Below, piece after piece: positions 1 to 9,246 of a DNA stretch of 64,000 nucleotides. The stretch comes from Planctomycetota bacterium (GTDB lineage Bacteria > Planctomycetota > UBA1135 > GCA-002686595): assembly GCA_016709875.1 (NCBI GenBank), contig JADJLZ010000006.1, positions 310,001 to 374,000 of the forward strand, given 5' to 3'. How positions within the stretch are numbered: position 1 is the first letter of the stretch; every line of letters begins with the position of its first letter. The translations under genes were made by a program, and so were the position numbers. Below the pieces are notes generated by a model. That model did not search any database and was not told the DNA's origin. It saw only the letters and a program-made list of their open reading frames with translations.

Positions 1-2
1 CG

Positions 3-1049
3 ATGCGCGGCGACTTCCGCGCCATGGCCGAGCGCAACGGCCGTCCGCCGGCCTTGGCCGAGGCGATGGTCGACCCCGACGCGCGCGTGTACCAGATCAA
101 GCGCGAGGGCGAGCTCGTGCTCATCACGGGCAGCGAGTGGGACGATCTGCGCGCCAAGCCCGATGCGCCCTCGCTGGTCGAGACCATCGCCGGCCCGGGC
201 ACGATGCTGAACCTCAGCGCGACGCGCGCGGTCGAACTGCGCTTCGCCGACGGCGTCGCCGAATCGCTGGCCGAGGTGGCCGAGAAGTGCGGCCTCTCGA
301 CCGGGGCGACCCAGCAGATCGAGCGCGCGCACTCGGATGAGGTCGTGCGCTGGCTCGACATGTTCGGGCCGCTGCTGCTCGTCGCCGGCCTCGTGCTGGC
401 CTACACGGAGTTCAAGCTGCCCGGCTTCGGCCTGCCGGGGATCCTCTCGATCGCCTGCTTCGTGCTGCTGCTGACCGGCCGCTACATGGCGGGTCTGGCG
501 GACGTGCCGCACATCGTCGCGATCGTGGTCGGCATCCTGCTCATCGCGGGCGAGCTGATCCTCTGGCCCGGCACGCTGTGGTCGGGGATCCTGGGCTTCG
601 TGCTGCTCATCGGCGGTCTGATCTTCTCGGGGCTGGGTCCGGGCTTCAGCTTCGGCAGCGGCATCGACCGCGAGCGCCTGCTCTCGACCGGCGCCAACAT
701 CCTCGTCTCGAGCGCGATCGCGGTCGGCCTGATGCTCGCGCTCTCGCGCTTCTTGCCCCGCACGCCGCTCTTGCGCCGCCTCGTGCTCGTGCCGGGCGAG
801 TCCGGCATCGTCGGCGGGGCGCTGCCCGAGAGCGGCGGGCGGCACGGCGAACTCGCGCGCGTCGGCGCGCTCGGGGCGGCACTCTCGCCGCTGCGGCCGG
901 TCGGGAAGGTTGCACTCGACGCCGATCCTTCGATCGAGTTCGAGGCGCGCTCCTCCGGCGCGCTGCTGGAGCGCGGCGCGCGCGTGCGCGTGGTCGAGGT
1001 CAGCGCGGCACGCCTGGTGGTCGAGCCGGCCGAGGAGCCGCGCGCATGA
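3..1049 (+). CDS. nfeD: NfeD-family ClpP-class membrane serine protease, C-terminal part (5' truncated by window edge)
   Basis: This is the C-terminal part of a long-form NfeD protein. Family members join a ClpP/SppA-like protease domain to a membrane domain and a soluble OB-fold, and work with flotillin-type scaffold proteins. The first ~105 visible residues are the end of the protease fold (LNLSATRAVELRFADG is typical of its last helices). About five hydrophobic segments follow between residues ~121 and 250, then a small beta-rich domain at ~300-348. The first ATG at base 3 lies inside the protease domain, so the true start is upstream of the window and the catalytic Ser is not visible. The gene overlaps the next nfeD by ATGA. 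Confidence 0.88.
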   Translation: MRGDFRAMAERNGRPPALAEAMVDPDARVYQIKREGELVLITGSEWDDLRAKPDAPSLVETIAGPGTMLNLSATRAVELRFADGVAESLAEVAEKCGLSTGATQQIERAHSDEVVRWLDMFGPLLLVAGLVLAYTEFKLPGFGLPGILSIACFVLLLTGRYMAGLADVPHIVAIVVGILLIAGELILWPGTLWSGILGFVLLIGGLIFSGLGPGFSFGSGIDRERLLSTGANILVSSAIAVGLMLALSRFLPRTPLLRRLVLVPGESGIVGGALPESGGRHGELARVGALGAALSPLRPVGKVALDADPSIEFEARSSGALLERGARVRVVEVSAARLVVEPAEEPRA

Positions 1050-1528
1050 TGCTCGCGCTCGGGCTGCTCGGTCTCGGCCTGCTGCTGATCGTGGCCGAGC
1101 TGATGTTCCCCACGCTCGGCGCGCTGGGCGTCGGCGGCGCGCTCGCGATCGTGGGCGCGATCGTCGCGGCCTTCGGTGTCGGCTCGGGTGCCGGTGTCGG
1201 CTTCCTCGTCGCGACCGCGGTGCTCGTGCCGGCGGCGATCGTGCTGGGCATGAAGCTGCTGCCCAAGAGCCCGTTCGGAAAACACCTCGTCGCGCGCGGC
1301 GCGACCTTCACGGACGCCGCCGCGGTCGACCTGCGCGACCGCGCGCTGGTCGGCAAGGAAGGCGTCGCCGAGAACCTGCTGCGCCCGATCGGCACCGCGT
1401 CGATCGACGGCCGGCGCGTCGACGTGCAGAGCCGCGGCGAGCCGATCGAGAGCGGTGCGCGCGTGCGCGTGGTCGAGGTCGAGTCCAACCGCGTCGTCGT
1501 CGTCCAAGTCCCAAGCCCCAAGACCTGA
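1046..1528 (+). CDS. Short NfeD-like membrane protein
   Basis: A 160-residue short NfeD protein. Its N-terminal half is hydrophobic (about three membrane segments in residues 1-70), and its C-terminal ~90 residues form the NfeD OB-fold, with LVGKEGVAENLLRPIGTA typical of that domain. It has no protease domain. The ATG overlaps the upstream stop (ATGA), so it is translationally coupled, and floA starts 9 bases downstream. In Bacillus and many other bacteria an NfeD protein and a flotillin are made together and form membrane microdomains. Having a long and a short NfeD in tandem before FloA suggests one scaffold/protease unit. Confidence 0.88.
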   Translation: MMLALGLLGLGLLLIVAELMFPTLGALGVGGALAIVGAIVAAFGVGSGAGVGFLVATAVLVPAAIVLGMKLLPKSPFGKHLVARGATFTDAAAVDLRDRALVGKEGVAENLLRPIGTASIDGRRVDVQSRGEPIESGARVRVVEVESNRVVVVQVPSPKT

Positions 1529-1537
1529 GATCCCCAC

Positions 1538-2611
1538 ATGAACCATCCCACGCTGCTCCTCTTCGCGCTCCAGGGCCTCAACCGAGGGGAGGACAACTGG
1601 TCGATCCTGCAGATCGCGGGCGCCGTCGCGGCGGGCATCTTCCTGCTCGTCTTCCTGGTCGTCTTCCTGCGCTACGCGAGCCTGTACGTGCAGTCGGTCA
1701 CGACCGGCGCGGGCGTGGGCCTGTTCCAGATGTTCGCCATGTCGCTGCGCAAGGTCGATCCCGCCACGATCGTCGCCGCGCGCGTGATGGTCGTGCAGGC
1801 GCGCCTGGACGACATCTCGACGCGCGACTTCGAGGCGCACCTGCTCGCCGGCGGGCGCGTGATGAAGGTCGTGCAGGCGCTGATCTCGGCCCACCGCGCC
1901 GGCATCGATCTGGACTTCCGCACGGCGGCGGGCATCGACCTCGCCGGCCGCGACGTGCTCGACGCCGTGAAGACCAGCGTGACGCCCAAGGTGATCGACT
2001 GCCCCAACCCGGCGCAGGGCAAGAACGAGGTCGCCGCGATCGCCAAGAACGGCATCCAGGTGCTGGCCAAGGCGCGCGTCACGGTGCGCACCAACATCAA
2101 CCAACTGGTCGGCGGCGCCGGCGAGGAGACGATCATCGCGCGCGTGGGCGAGGGCATCGTCTCGACCATCGGCTCGAAGGAGTCGCACAAGGACGTGCTC
2201 GAGAACCCCGACTCGATCTCCAAGACCGTGCTCGCGCGCGGCCTCGATGCGGGGACGGCCTTCGAGATCGTCTCGATCGACATCGCCGACGTCGACATCG
2301 GATCGAACATCGGCGCGCGGCTGCAGGCCGACCAGGCCGAGGCCGACAAGCGCGTCGCACAGGCGAAAGCCGAGCAGCGCCGCGCGATGGCCGTCGCGGC
2401 CGAGCAGGAATTCCGCGCGCAAGTGCAGGAAAACCGCGCCAAGGTCGTGCTGGCCGAGGCCGAGGTCCCGCTTGCGATCGCGGCCGCGCTGCGCAGCGGC
2501 AACCTGGGCGTGATGGACTACCTGCGGCTCAAGAACATCGAGTCCGACACCAAGATGCGCGGTTCGATCGCCGGCGGCGACGCGCCCGCGACGCCCGAGC
2601 CGGGTCTGTAG
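1538..2611 (+). CDS. floA: Flotillin-like protein FloA (UPF0365)
   Basis: A 357-residue SPFH-class scaffold protein of membrane microdomains. There is one membrane hairpin or anchor at residues ~25-45. The SPFH/band-7-like region runs from ~residue 60, with PATIVAARVMVVQARL and VTVRTNINQLVGGAGEETI matching the FloA family. A long Ala/Glu-rich coiled coil (~240-330, QADQAEADKRVAQAKAEQRR) is used for oligomerisation. Length is close to the usual ~330. It follows two nfeD genes, the standard neighbourhood. The start is an ATG 9 bases after the preceding stop. Confidence 0.95.
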   Translation: MNHPTLLLFALQGLNRGEDNWSILQIAGAVAAGIFLLVFLVVFLRYASLYVQSVTTGAGVGLFQMFAMSLRKVDPATIVAARVMVVQARLDDISTRDFEAHLLAGGRVMKVVQALISAHRAGIDLDFRTAAGIDLAGRDVLDAVKTSVTPKVIDCPNPAQGKNEVAAIAKNGIQVLAKARVTVRTNINQLVGGAGEETIIARVGEGIVSTIGSKESHKDVLENPDSISKTVLARGLDAGTAFEIVSIDIADVDIGSNIGARLQADQAEADKRVAQAKAEQRRAMAVAAEQEFRAQVQENRAKVVLAEAEVPLAIAAALRSGNLGVMDYLRLKNIESDTKMRGSIAGGDAPATPEPGL

Positions 2612-2624
2612 GAGCGCGCTCCCC

Positions 2625-3250
2625 GTGTTCCAACGCCATGGTGAGCCCGGTCTCGACGAGCTGCTGCGCAAGTACGTCGGACCCGCGCTCGTGGGCTTCT
2701 TCGTCTTCGTCTTGCCCGCGATCCGCGCGGCGATGGCGGGCAAGAAGCAGCGCGACGAGCTGCGCCAGCGCAAGCTCGGGCGCAGCGGCGCACCCGAGCC
2801 GGAGGAGGAGCCCCAACCGGGGGTCGACGCCTGGGAAGAGTTGATGCGCGGCCGCCGCGAGGCCGCCCGCGCGGCGCCGCCTCCTCTGCCCACGGTGTCG
2901 CGCATCCCGGCGCCCGAACCCCAGCGGCCCGCGCTGGTCGAGCTGCCGACCTCGACCCTGCCCTCGGCAAGCGAGGAGGAGACCGAGGAGGGGCTCGAGG
3001 ACGAGGAGACGCTCGCCGAGCAGGTCCTCGCCGACCGCGCGCGCGAGCGCGAGCGCCTGCGCGACCCAGCGGTGGCCGCCTTCTCGGCTGTGCCGGTGGT
3101 GCAGCGCAATCCGGTCGTGGGACCCGCGGCCGCGGCCGAGTGGCTCTTCCCCGGTGACGAAAAGGGCGACCGCAGTGCGGCCCTGCGGCGTGCGATCGTG
3201 CTGCGCGAGGTGCTCGGGCCGCCCGTGGCCCTGCGCGGAGAGCTTCCCGC

Positions 3251-3254
<4 letters not shown>
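2625..3254 (+). CDS. Hypothetical protein with one N-terminal membrane segment
   Basis: A 209-residue protein I do not recognise. It starts at a GTG 13 bases after floA. It has a hydrophobic segment at residues ~16-32 (YVGPALVGFFVFVLPAI), then a basic stretch (KKQRDELRQRKLGR), then a long Pro/Glu-rich, probably disordered region and a short C-terminal segment ending GPPVALRGELPA. The next gene starts inside its last codons. Its position suggests a membrane-attached accessory of the FloA/NfeD unit, but that is inference from location only. Confidence 0.7.
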
Positions 3255-3727
<473 letters not shown>

Positions 3728-3874
3728 GCCGCTCGATTTTGGCCGCGTAAGCCATTTTTCTGCAATTGTTTACGGCTTCCTCGCGCGAGGTCTGGACCGG
3801 ACGCGAGCGAGCGCCACAATGGGGGACCCCCGGCCCCGCCCGGCAACCCAACCGAAGCCCCTAGGAACACCGCG

Positions 3875-4060
3875 ATGAGCCAGAACTACGAGAACCTCGT
3901 CAAGATGGTCAATGACGTGCGCGACGACGTCGAGAAGGCGGACGCCGGCAACAAAGCCGCGACCGCCCGCGTCCGCAAGTCGATGATGGAGATCAAGAAC
4001 CTGGCCCAGGAGCTGCGCAAGGAGATGCTCGAGCTCCGCGACGGCGGCCAGAAGCCCTGA
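3875..4060 (+). CDS. Histone H1-like (Hc1-type) small basic protein
   Basis: A 61-residue protein matching the N-terminal core of chlamydial/planctomycete histone H1-like proteins. GNKAATARVRKSMMEIKNLA corresponds to the family's GNKAAAQRVR...K helix. Hc1 proteins condense DNA through a Lys/Ala-rich tail, but that tail is absent here: the protein ends GGQKP after one predicted helical hairpin. It may therefore be an architectural or regulatory short form. It stands alone, with 147 relatively AT-rich bases upstream that probably hold its promoter. Confidence 0.75.
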   Translation: MSQNYENLVKMVNDVRDDVEKADAGNKAATARVRKSMMEIKNLAQELRKEMLELRDGGQKP

Positions 4061-4142
4061 TTCCCCAGCGGCACGCGAACGCGCATCCGCCACAGGGCCG
4101 CTCCCTGGGCGGATGTGCCGTTCCCGAGCCCCTCGACTCGCG

Positions 4143-4700
4143 ATGAAACGCTGGTTCGTGCTCGTCCTGGCCGTCCTGGCCCTCTTCGGGGCCCTCCGGG
4201 CGCAGGATCCCACCCTACCCGCCGCGCCCGCGCGGGGCAGCACCGTGATCCTTGTCCGACACGCAGAGAAGGATCCCAAGGGCGACGCACGCGATCCGGG
4301 CCTCTCCGAGGAGGGGCTGGCGCGTGCACAGGCGCTCGCCCGGCTGCTTGCTCCCGCGCAGCCCTCGCATCTGTACGCGAGCGAGTACCACCGCACGCAG
4401 GCGACGCTCGAGCCGCTCGCCCACGCGCTCGGTCTGGAGGTCGAGGTCGAGCCCGCCGGCAAGCCCGCCGAGCTGCTGCGCAAATTGCGCGCGCAACCCG
4501 AGGGCTCGGTCAGCGTCGTCGCGGGACACTCGAACAGCGTGCCCGCGCTCGTCGAGGCGCTGGGCGGCAAGCTCGAGCGCCTCGAGAAGGGCCAACTCGC
4601 CGAGAGCGAGTACGGTCGACTCTTCGTGCTCACGCTGCCGCCCGCAGCCGCGAGCGGCGCGAGCGCGACCACGACGCTCGAACTGGCCTACGGCAACTGA
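4143..4700 (+). CDS. Secreted histidine phosphatase family protein (SixA/Ais-like)
   Basis: A 185-residue histidine phosphatase (phosphoglycerate mutase-like fold). The phospho-acceptor motif is ILVRHAEK (the RHG motif reads RHA), and the second conserved His is in VVAGHSN. An N-terminal hydrophobic stretch (RWFVLVLAVLALFGALRAQ) looks like a signal peptide, so it probably acts outside the cytoplasm. I chose the ATG at 4143 because it leads straight into the signal peptide; an upstream GTG at 4113 adds ten unlikely residues. The substrate is unknown. It converges with mqnD, overlapping it by 13 bases. Confidence 0.85.
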   Translation: MKRWFVLVLAVLALFGALRAQDPTLPAAPARGSTVILVRHAEKDPKGDARDPGLSEEGLARAQALARLLAPAQPSHLYASEYHRTQATLEPLAHALGLEVEVEPAGKPAELLRKLRAQPEGSVSVVAGHSNSVPALVEALGGKLERLEKGQLAESEYGRLFVLTLPPAAASGASATTTLELAYGN

Positions 4701-5506
4701 GCGGCGAGCTCGCGCAGCCGCGCCAGCGCGCGCGCGCCGTCGGGACCCAGTTCGCGCGTCCAGCGGTTGACGTACAGCTCGACGTGCTTCCAGAGCACCT
4801 CGTCGGAGGACTCCTGCGCGTGCCGGCGCATCGTCACCAGCGCCTCGTCGCGGTGCGTGTGCGCGTAGTCGATCGAGAGCCCGATCGCGCGTTCGAGCGC
4901 GCGCGCGTCGCTCTCCGCAAGGCGCGGCTGCACCGCGATCCCGCCCAACGGCAGCGGCACGCCCTCGCGCTCTTCCCAGCGCGCGCCGAGGTCCTCGACC
5001 TGCGCGAGGCCCAGGCCCGCGTAGGTGAAGCGGCCTTCGTGGATGCACACGCCGTAGTCCGCCTCGCGTGCGGCGAGCCGCGGCAGGATCTGCGAGAAGA
5101 CGACCTGCTCGACACGGCCCTCGCCGGCGTGGAAGTGGCGGTAGAGCAGACTCGCGCTGGTGTGACTGCCCGGGCACAGCACGCGCGCGTTCGTGGGCAC
5201 GAGCGGCCAGCCGTCGCTCCCGCGTTCGAGCGCGACACCGGGTGCGGCGACGAGCAGCGGTCCGACACCGAAACCGAGCGCGGCGCCGGTCGCGAGCACG
5301 CGCAGCTGGGGACGGCCTCCGAGTGCCGCGCAGCTCACTTTGCAGGCGTCGAACTCGCCCGCGAGAAAGCGCCGGTTGAGCTCCTCGATGTCGCACAGTT
5401 CGAAAGCGAGCTCGAAGCCGGGGACCTCGATGCGCCGCTCGAGCAGCGCGTGGAACGCGAAGGTGTCGTTGGGACAGGGCGAGATGCCGATCCAGAGGCG
5501 GCGCAT
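4688..5506 (-). CDS. mqnD: 1,4-dihydroxy-6-naphthoate synthase MqnD (futalosine pathway)
   Basis: A 272-residue MqnD, which converts cyclic dehypoxanthinyl futalosine to 1,4-dihydroxy-6-naphthoate in menaquinone synthesis. The start IGISPCPNDTFAFHALL is the family signature. FLAGEFDACKVSCAAL and PGSHTSASLLYRHF are ligand-binding parts of its periplasmic-binding-protein-like fold, and YGVCIHEGRFTY is also conserved. Its ATG overlaps the stop of mqnB (TGATG), so the two steps are coupled. mqnA, mqnC and mqnE are not in the window. Confidence 0.95.
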   Translation of the reverse strand: MRRLWIGISPCPNDTFAFHALLERRIEVPGFELAFELCDIEELNRRFLAGEFDACKVSCAALGGRPQLRVLATGAALGFGVGPLLVAAPGVALERGSDGWPLVPTNARVLCPGSHTSASLLYRHFHAGEGRVEQVVFSQILPRLAAREADYGVCIHEGRFTYAGLGLAQVEDLGARWEEREGVPLPLGGIAVQPRLAESDARALERAIGLSIDYAHTHRDEALVTMRRHAQESSDEVLWKHVELYVNRWTRELGPDGARALARLRELAAQLP

Positions 5507-6144
5507 CACGCAGCACCTCGCGCGGCGAGCTCCGCGAGCGCCAGCGCGCGCGCCGCCGCGAGCGCCGCGGGGATGCGCCAGTTGCGCGCGTCGCGGTCGC
5601 CGACCGTGTTCGAGATCCCGCGCACGATGCTGCAGGGGACGCCTGCGAGCGCGCAGGCGAAGGCGACGGCGAAACCCTCCATGTCCTCGGCTGCGGCCTC
5701 GGGGTACAGGCGCAGCCGGTGTTCGACCTGGGCGGCAGAGTCGCTCGCCGCGTAGGTCGTGAGCAGCAGTTGCGCGGGCGCTTGCCCCGTGGCGGGCGTG
5801 AGCGCGAGCCGGTCGTGGATCGCGGCCAAGCCCTCGCGCGCGGGCCACTGCGGGAAGCCGCTGCCCGAGCCGAGGCCCTCGATCGCGGCCGCCGCAAAGC
5901 TCGTGGCGCTGCCGACCGGCAGGCGCTCGGGCGCGAAGCTGCCGGCGATCCCGACCAGCAGCACGCGCTGCGGCGCGTGGCGCGCGAGGAGCTGGGCCGT
6001 GCGCGCGGCGGCCGCCACAGGCCCGAAGCCGCACAGCTCGACCCGGCCTTCGAAGAGCGGGAATCCGCCCTGGTCGGCAAGGCGCGCGAGCTCGAGCTCG
6101 GTCGGCACGAGCAAGAGCGTGGTCCGGGACTTCATGCGGGACAT
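5506..6144 (-). CDS. mqnB: Futalosine hydrolase MqnB
   Basis: A nucleosidase of about 212 residues (MTAN/PNP superfamily) that removes the base from futalosine. LLLVPTELELARL at the N terminus, VLLVGIAGSF in the middle and AAEDMEGFAVAFACA (containing the ME-x-F ribose-binding signature) near the C terminus are diagnostic, with GISNTVGDRDARNW close behind. I prefer the ATG at 6144, preceded by GGGGTGA; the ATG at 6135 is also possible. It is transcribed with mqnD and divergently from the M28 peptidase gene. Confidence 0.92.
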   Translation of the reverse strand: MSRMKSRTTLLLVPTELELARLADQGGFPLFEGRVELCGFGPVAAAARTAQLLARHAPQRVLLVGIAGSFAPERLPVGSATSFAAAAIEGLGSGSGFPQWPAREGLAAIHDRLALTPATGQAPAQLLLTTYAASDSAAQVEHRLRLYPEAAAEDMEGFAVAFACALAGVPCSIVRGISNTVGDRDARNWRIPAALAAARALALAELAARGAA

Positions 6145-6192
6145 TTTCACCCCGGGAGAGCCCCGAGTCCACGCGCTCGCTACTCTCCGTGC

Positions 6193-7908
6193 ATGACGAT
6201 CCGCCCCCAATCGTTCCCGCTGCTCCTTGCGCTGCTCCTGGGTTCGGCCTGCGCCGGCATCTCCGCGCCGCAAGAGCAGGCCCGCAGCACGCCCGCGAAT
6301 CCTGCCGAGCGCCTGCTCGAGCTCTCGCAGTCCGACAACCGCGCGATGCAGCACCTGCGGCACCTCACCAAGGAGATCGGGCCACGGCTCACCGGCTCGG
6401 AGCACTACGACCGCGCGGCGCAGTGGTGCGTCGAGCAGTTCCGCGCCTGGGGTCTGGATGCGCACCTGGAGACCTTTGGTGAGCTCCCGCTGCGCTTCGA
6501 CCGCGGCCCGCAGCGCGGCCGAGAGATCGCGCCCAAGACGCACGACCTCGTGTTCCAGACGCGCTCCTGGACGCGCGGGACACAGGGCGCGGTGCGCGCG
6601 CGCTGCGTGTTCGAACCCGAGAGCGCCGAGGAACTCACCGCGCACGAGAAGGACTACGCCGGCGCGTGGATCGTGCGCCGCGCGCGGCGGCCGCGCGCCG
6701 AGCTGCGCAAGGCCATCGAGGCGCTGCTCGAGAAGACGCCGCCCGCGGGCATCCTGAGCGGCGGCGGCGAGCAGCTCGTGATGTCGGGCAACCCGCGGCG
6801 GCCGCTGGCCGAGCTCATGGCGCGCCCGGTCGAGATCGTGCTGCGCCGAGACCACTACGACGAGATCGTCGCGAGCCTCTCGGCCGGCACCGCGGTCGAA
6901 CTCGAGTTCGAGATCGAAAACCACATCGTCGAGGGCCCCGTGGCGTGCACCAACGTCGTCGCCGATCTGGTCGGCTCCGAGTTCCCCGACGAGTACGTGA
7001 TCGTCGGCGCGCACCTGGACAGCTGGGACGGCGCCGAGGGCGCGCAGGACAACGGCACGGGCGTCTGCTCGACGCTCGAGGCCGCGCGCTTGATCGCGAG
7101 CCTGGGCGTGAAGCCGCGCCGCACACTGCGTTTCGTGCTCTTCGGCGGCGAGGAACAGGGACTGCTCGGATCGGAGGGCTATGTGAAGACCCACGCGCAG
7201 GAGCTGCCGCGCGTCAGCGCCGTGCTGGTCCACGACGGCGGCGAGAACCCGATCCAGGGCCTCGACGTCACCTACGCGATGTACGCCGACGTCGCGCGCG
7301 TGCTCGCGCCGCTCGCCGCACTCGACCGCGACCGGCCCGTCGCCGTGCACGAAGTCATGGGCCTCTTGAACAGCGAGGACTCCGACCACGCACCGTTCCT
7401 GCACGAAGCCCGCGCGCCGGCCTTCTTCTGGAACCAGAGCGAGACGGGCTACGAACTCGTGCATCACACGCAGTTGGACACCTTTGCGACGGTCTCGGGG
7501 CCCGACGAGGAGCACAATGCGCGCGTGGTCGCGGTCGCGGCCTTCGGCCTGGCGCAGCTCGACCATGCGCTCGATCGCACCGACAGCGAGGCGCTGCCGA
7601 CGCGCAAGATGGGCGTCGCGGGTTTCCAGGACACGGCCGTGCGCAGCGTGCTGCCCGAGGGGCGCGCGCAGCAGGCTGGTTGGCAGGACGGCGACGTGCT
7701 GCTCAGCGTCGACGGCGTCGCGGTCAGCGGCCGCGAGAGCCTCGTGCGCGCGATCAACCAGGGCGGCCCGCGCAAGACGATCCGCCTGCGCCGCGGTGCG
7801 ACGGAGCTCGACACCGTGCTCGACTGGTCCGACGATCCCGACGAGCCCGAGCGTTCCGCGCGCGCGGGCCGGCGCGAGGCCTGGCTGAAGGCGCACCCGC
7901 GCCCCTGA
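6193..7908 (+). CDS. Secreted M28 family metallopeptidase with C-terminal PDZ domain
   Basis: A 571-residue exported aminopeptidase-type enzyme. The N terminus is a lipoprotein-like signal (LLLALLLGSACAG). A protease-associated insert lies in the first half. The M28 zinc site follows: H274-L-D276, GAQDNGTG (bridging Asp), GEEQGLLGSEG (Glu320/321), a later HDGGEN, and HHTQLDT for the last His. The C-terminal ~90 residues form a PDZ domain (VLPEGRAQQAGWQDGDVLLS). The ATG lies 6 bases after a TACTCT hexamer, a possible -10 element. The substrate is not known. Confidence 0.9.
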   Translation: MTIRPQSFPLLLALLLGSACAGISAPQEQARSTPANPAERLLELSQSDNRAMQHLRHLTKEIGPRLTGSEHYDRAAQWCVEQFRAWGLDAHLETFGELPLRFDRGPQRGREIAPKTHDLVFQTRSWTRGTQGAVRARCVFEPESAEELTAHEKDYAGAWIVRRARRPRAELRKAIEALLEKTPPAGILSGGGEQLVMSGNPRRPLAELMARPVEIVLRRDHYDEIVASLSAGTAVELEFEIENHIVEGPVACTNVVADLVGSEFPDEYVIVGAHLDSWDGAEGAQDNGTGVCSTLEAARLIASLGVKPRRTLRFVLFGGEEQGLLGSEGYVKTHAQELPRVSAVLVHDGGENPIQGLDVTYAMYADVARVLAPLAALDRDRPVAVHEVMGLLNSEDSDHAPFLHEARAPAFFWNQSETGYELVHHTQLDTFATVSGPDEEHNARVVAVAAFGLAQLDHALDRTDSEALPTRKMGVAGFQDTAVRSVLPEGRAQQAGWQDGDVLLSVDGVAVSGRESLVRAINQGGPRKTIRLRRGATELDTVLDWSDDPDEPERSARAGRREAWLKAHPRP

Positions 7909-7914
7909 AGCGCG

Positions 7915-9246
7915 TCAGCGCGCGTCCCAGATCACGCGCCGGTTCAGGAACACGCGCACGCCGCCGGACTCCTTCAGGCCGTGCTCGAGCGGCGTCGCAA
8001 TCGCGATGTCGGGCAGCAGGTTCTTGTCGGCGTGGCCGACCGCCAGGTGCCCGCGCCCGTGGACGCCCATCAGCCGGCCGTGCGCGCGGAAGCTCTCTGC
8101 GCCGTCGCCGAGATAGATCACCGCGCCGTGCTCGGGGCTGAGCGCGACAAGGTCGAGCTTGCCATCGCCGTCGAAATCCGCGGCGCGCAGGTCGCAGGCG
8201 CAGTCGCTGCGCGCAAGGCCCTTGTCGACGTGCTCCCAGGCGGAGTTCGCCGGGTTCCAGGCGTAGACGCCGAGCGAGTCGCGCGCGCTCGGGGGCAGTC
8301 GCGGGTCGCACGCGCTGCATACGGCGAGCTGCGGCCGATCCTGCGAGGTGAATTTTCCGGCGCCGACCGCCAGGATCGAGTCCGGCGCTCCGCAGACGGG
8401 CAGACCGCGCGACTCCTCGCGCCAGCGCTCGGGGAGCGCGGGATCCTGCAGGAACACTCGCAGCCCCGTGCGGGTCGCCACCGCGATGTCGAGTCGGCCG
8501 TCCAGATCGAGGTCGGCGAGCGCGATCGAGCGGCCGAAATCCTGGGTGGAGAGCAGCGCCAGCGCGATCGGCTCGCGCAGACTGCCCGCGCCATCGCCCA
8601 GCCACACGCGCAGGCCACCCTCGGGATAGCCGATCGCAACCACGTCCGGATGCCCGTCGAGGTCGAGGTCGCCCGCGGCGAGCGCGCCTGCCGGACGCGA
8701 GTCCGGAGGCGGTTTGGCCGGCGCGCGCCAGGAGTTCGCGCGCTCTCCGACGAAGACCTGCACGCCACGCTCGCAGGTGGAGGCGACGAGCTCGCACACG
8801 CCGTCGCCGTCGAGATCGACCGCGCAGGTCGCGCCCAGGCCCGGCCCGCCCGCGAGCCCTGTGTTGCGCGGAATCCAGGGCTGCAGGGCCGAGTCGGGCG
8901 CTGACCAGGCGAGGTAGCCGTTCTCGCCCGCGTTCGCGACCACGAGGTCGGCGCGCTCGTCGCCAGAGAGGTCCGCGAGCAGCAGCTCGCCACCCCAATC
9001 GCCCGAGTCCGGCAGGCCGAGCGAGCCTTCCTCGAAATCGAGCTCGGGCAGCGGTGCGAGCGCGGGCCGCGGCGCGCCGCGGGCGAAGGTGCCGACGGGG
9101 GTGAGCGCGAGCACCTGGCTGTCGTCGTAGACGGCCAGCGGATTCTCCGCGACGTCCGGGGCGGGATCGAGCTGCGTGCCGCAGCCTGCGAGGAGCAGCA
9201 GCGCGAGTGCGTGCGCGGCTGCGCGGGTGCGCGCGCGCTCAGGCAT
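7915..9246 (-). CDS. FG-GAP/VCBS-repeat lipoprotein
   Basis: A 443-residue exported protein with a clear lipobox (LALLLLAGCGTQ). It contains at least four Ca-binding FG-GAP/VCBS repeats with the Asp-rich loops DLDGDGVCELVAS, DLDLDGHPDVVA, DLDLDGRLDIAVA and DFDGDGKLDLVAL, which predict a beta-propeller on the cell surface. No enzyme domain is seen. Its ATG lies 8 bases inside the end of the upstream hydroxylase flavin subunit, so it is the last gene of that operon; whether it has a functional link to the enzyme is open. Confidence 0.88.
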   Translation of the reverse strand: MPERARTRAAAHALALLLLAGCGTQLDPAPDVAENPLAVYDDSQVLALTPVGTFARGAPRPALAPLPELDFEEGSLGLPDSGDWGGELLLADLSGDERADLVVANAGENGYLAWSAPDSALQPWIPRNTGLAGGPGLGATCAVDLDGDGVCELVASTCERGVQVFVGERANSWRAPAKPPPDSRPAGALAAGDLDLDGHPDVVAIGYPEGGLRVWLGDGAGSLREPIALALLSTQDFGRSIALADLDLDGRLDIAVATRTGLRVFLQDPALPERWREESRGLPVCGAPDSILAVGAGKFTSQDRPQLAVCSACDPRLPPSARDSLGVYAWNPANSAWEHVDKGLARSDCACDLRAADFDGDGKLDLVALSPEHGAVIYLGDGAESFRAHGRLMGVHGRGHLAVGHADKNLLPDIAIATPLEHGLKESGGVRVFLNRRVIWDAR

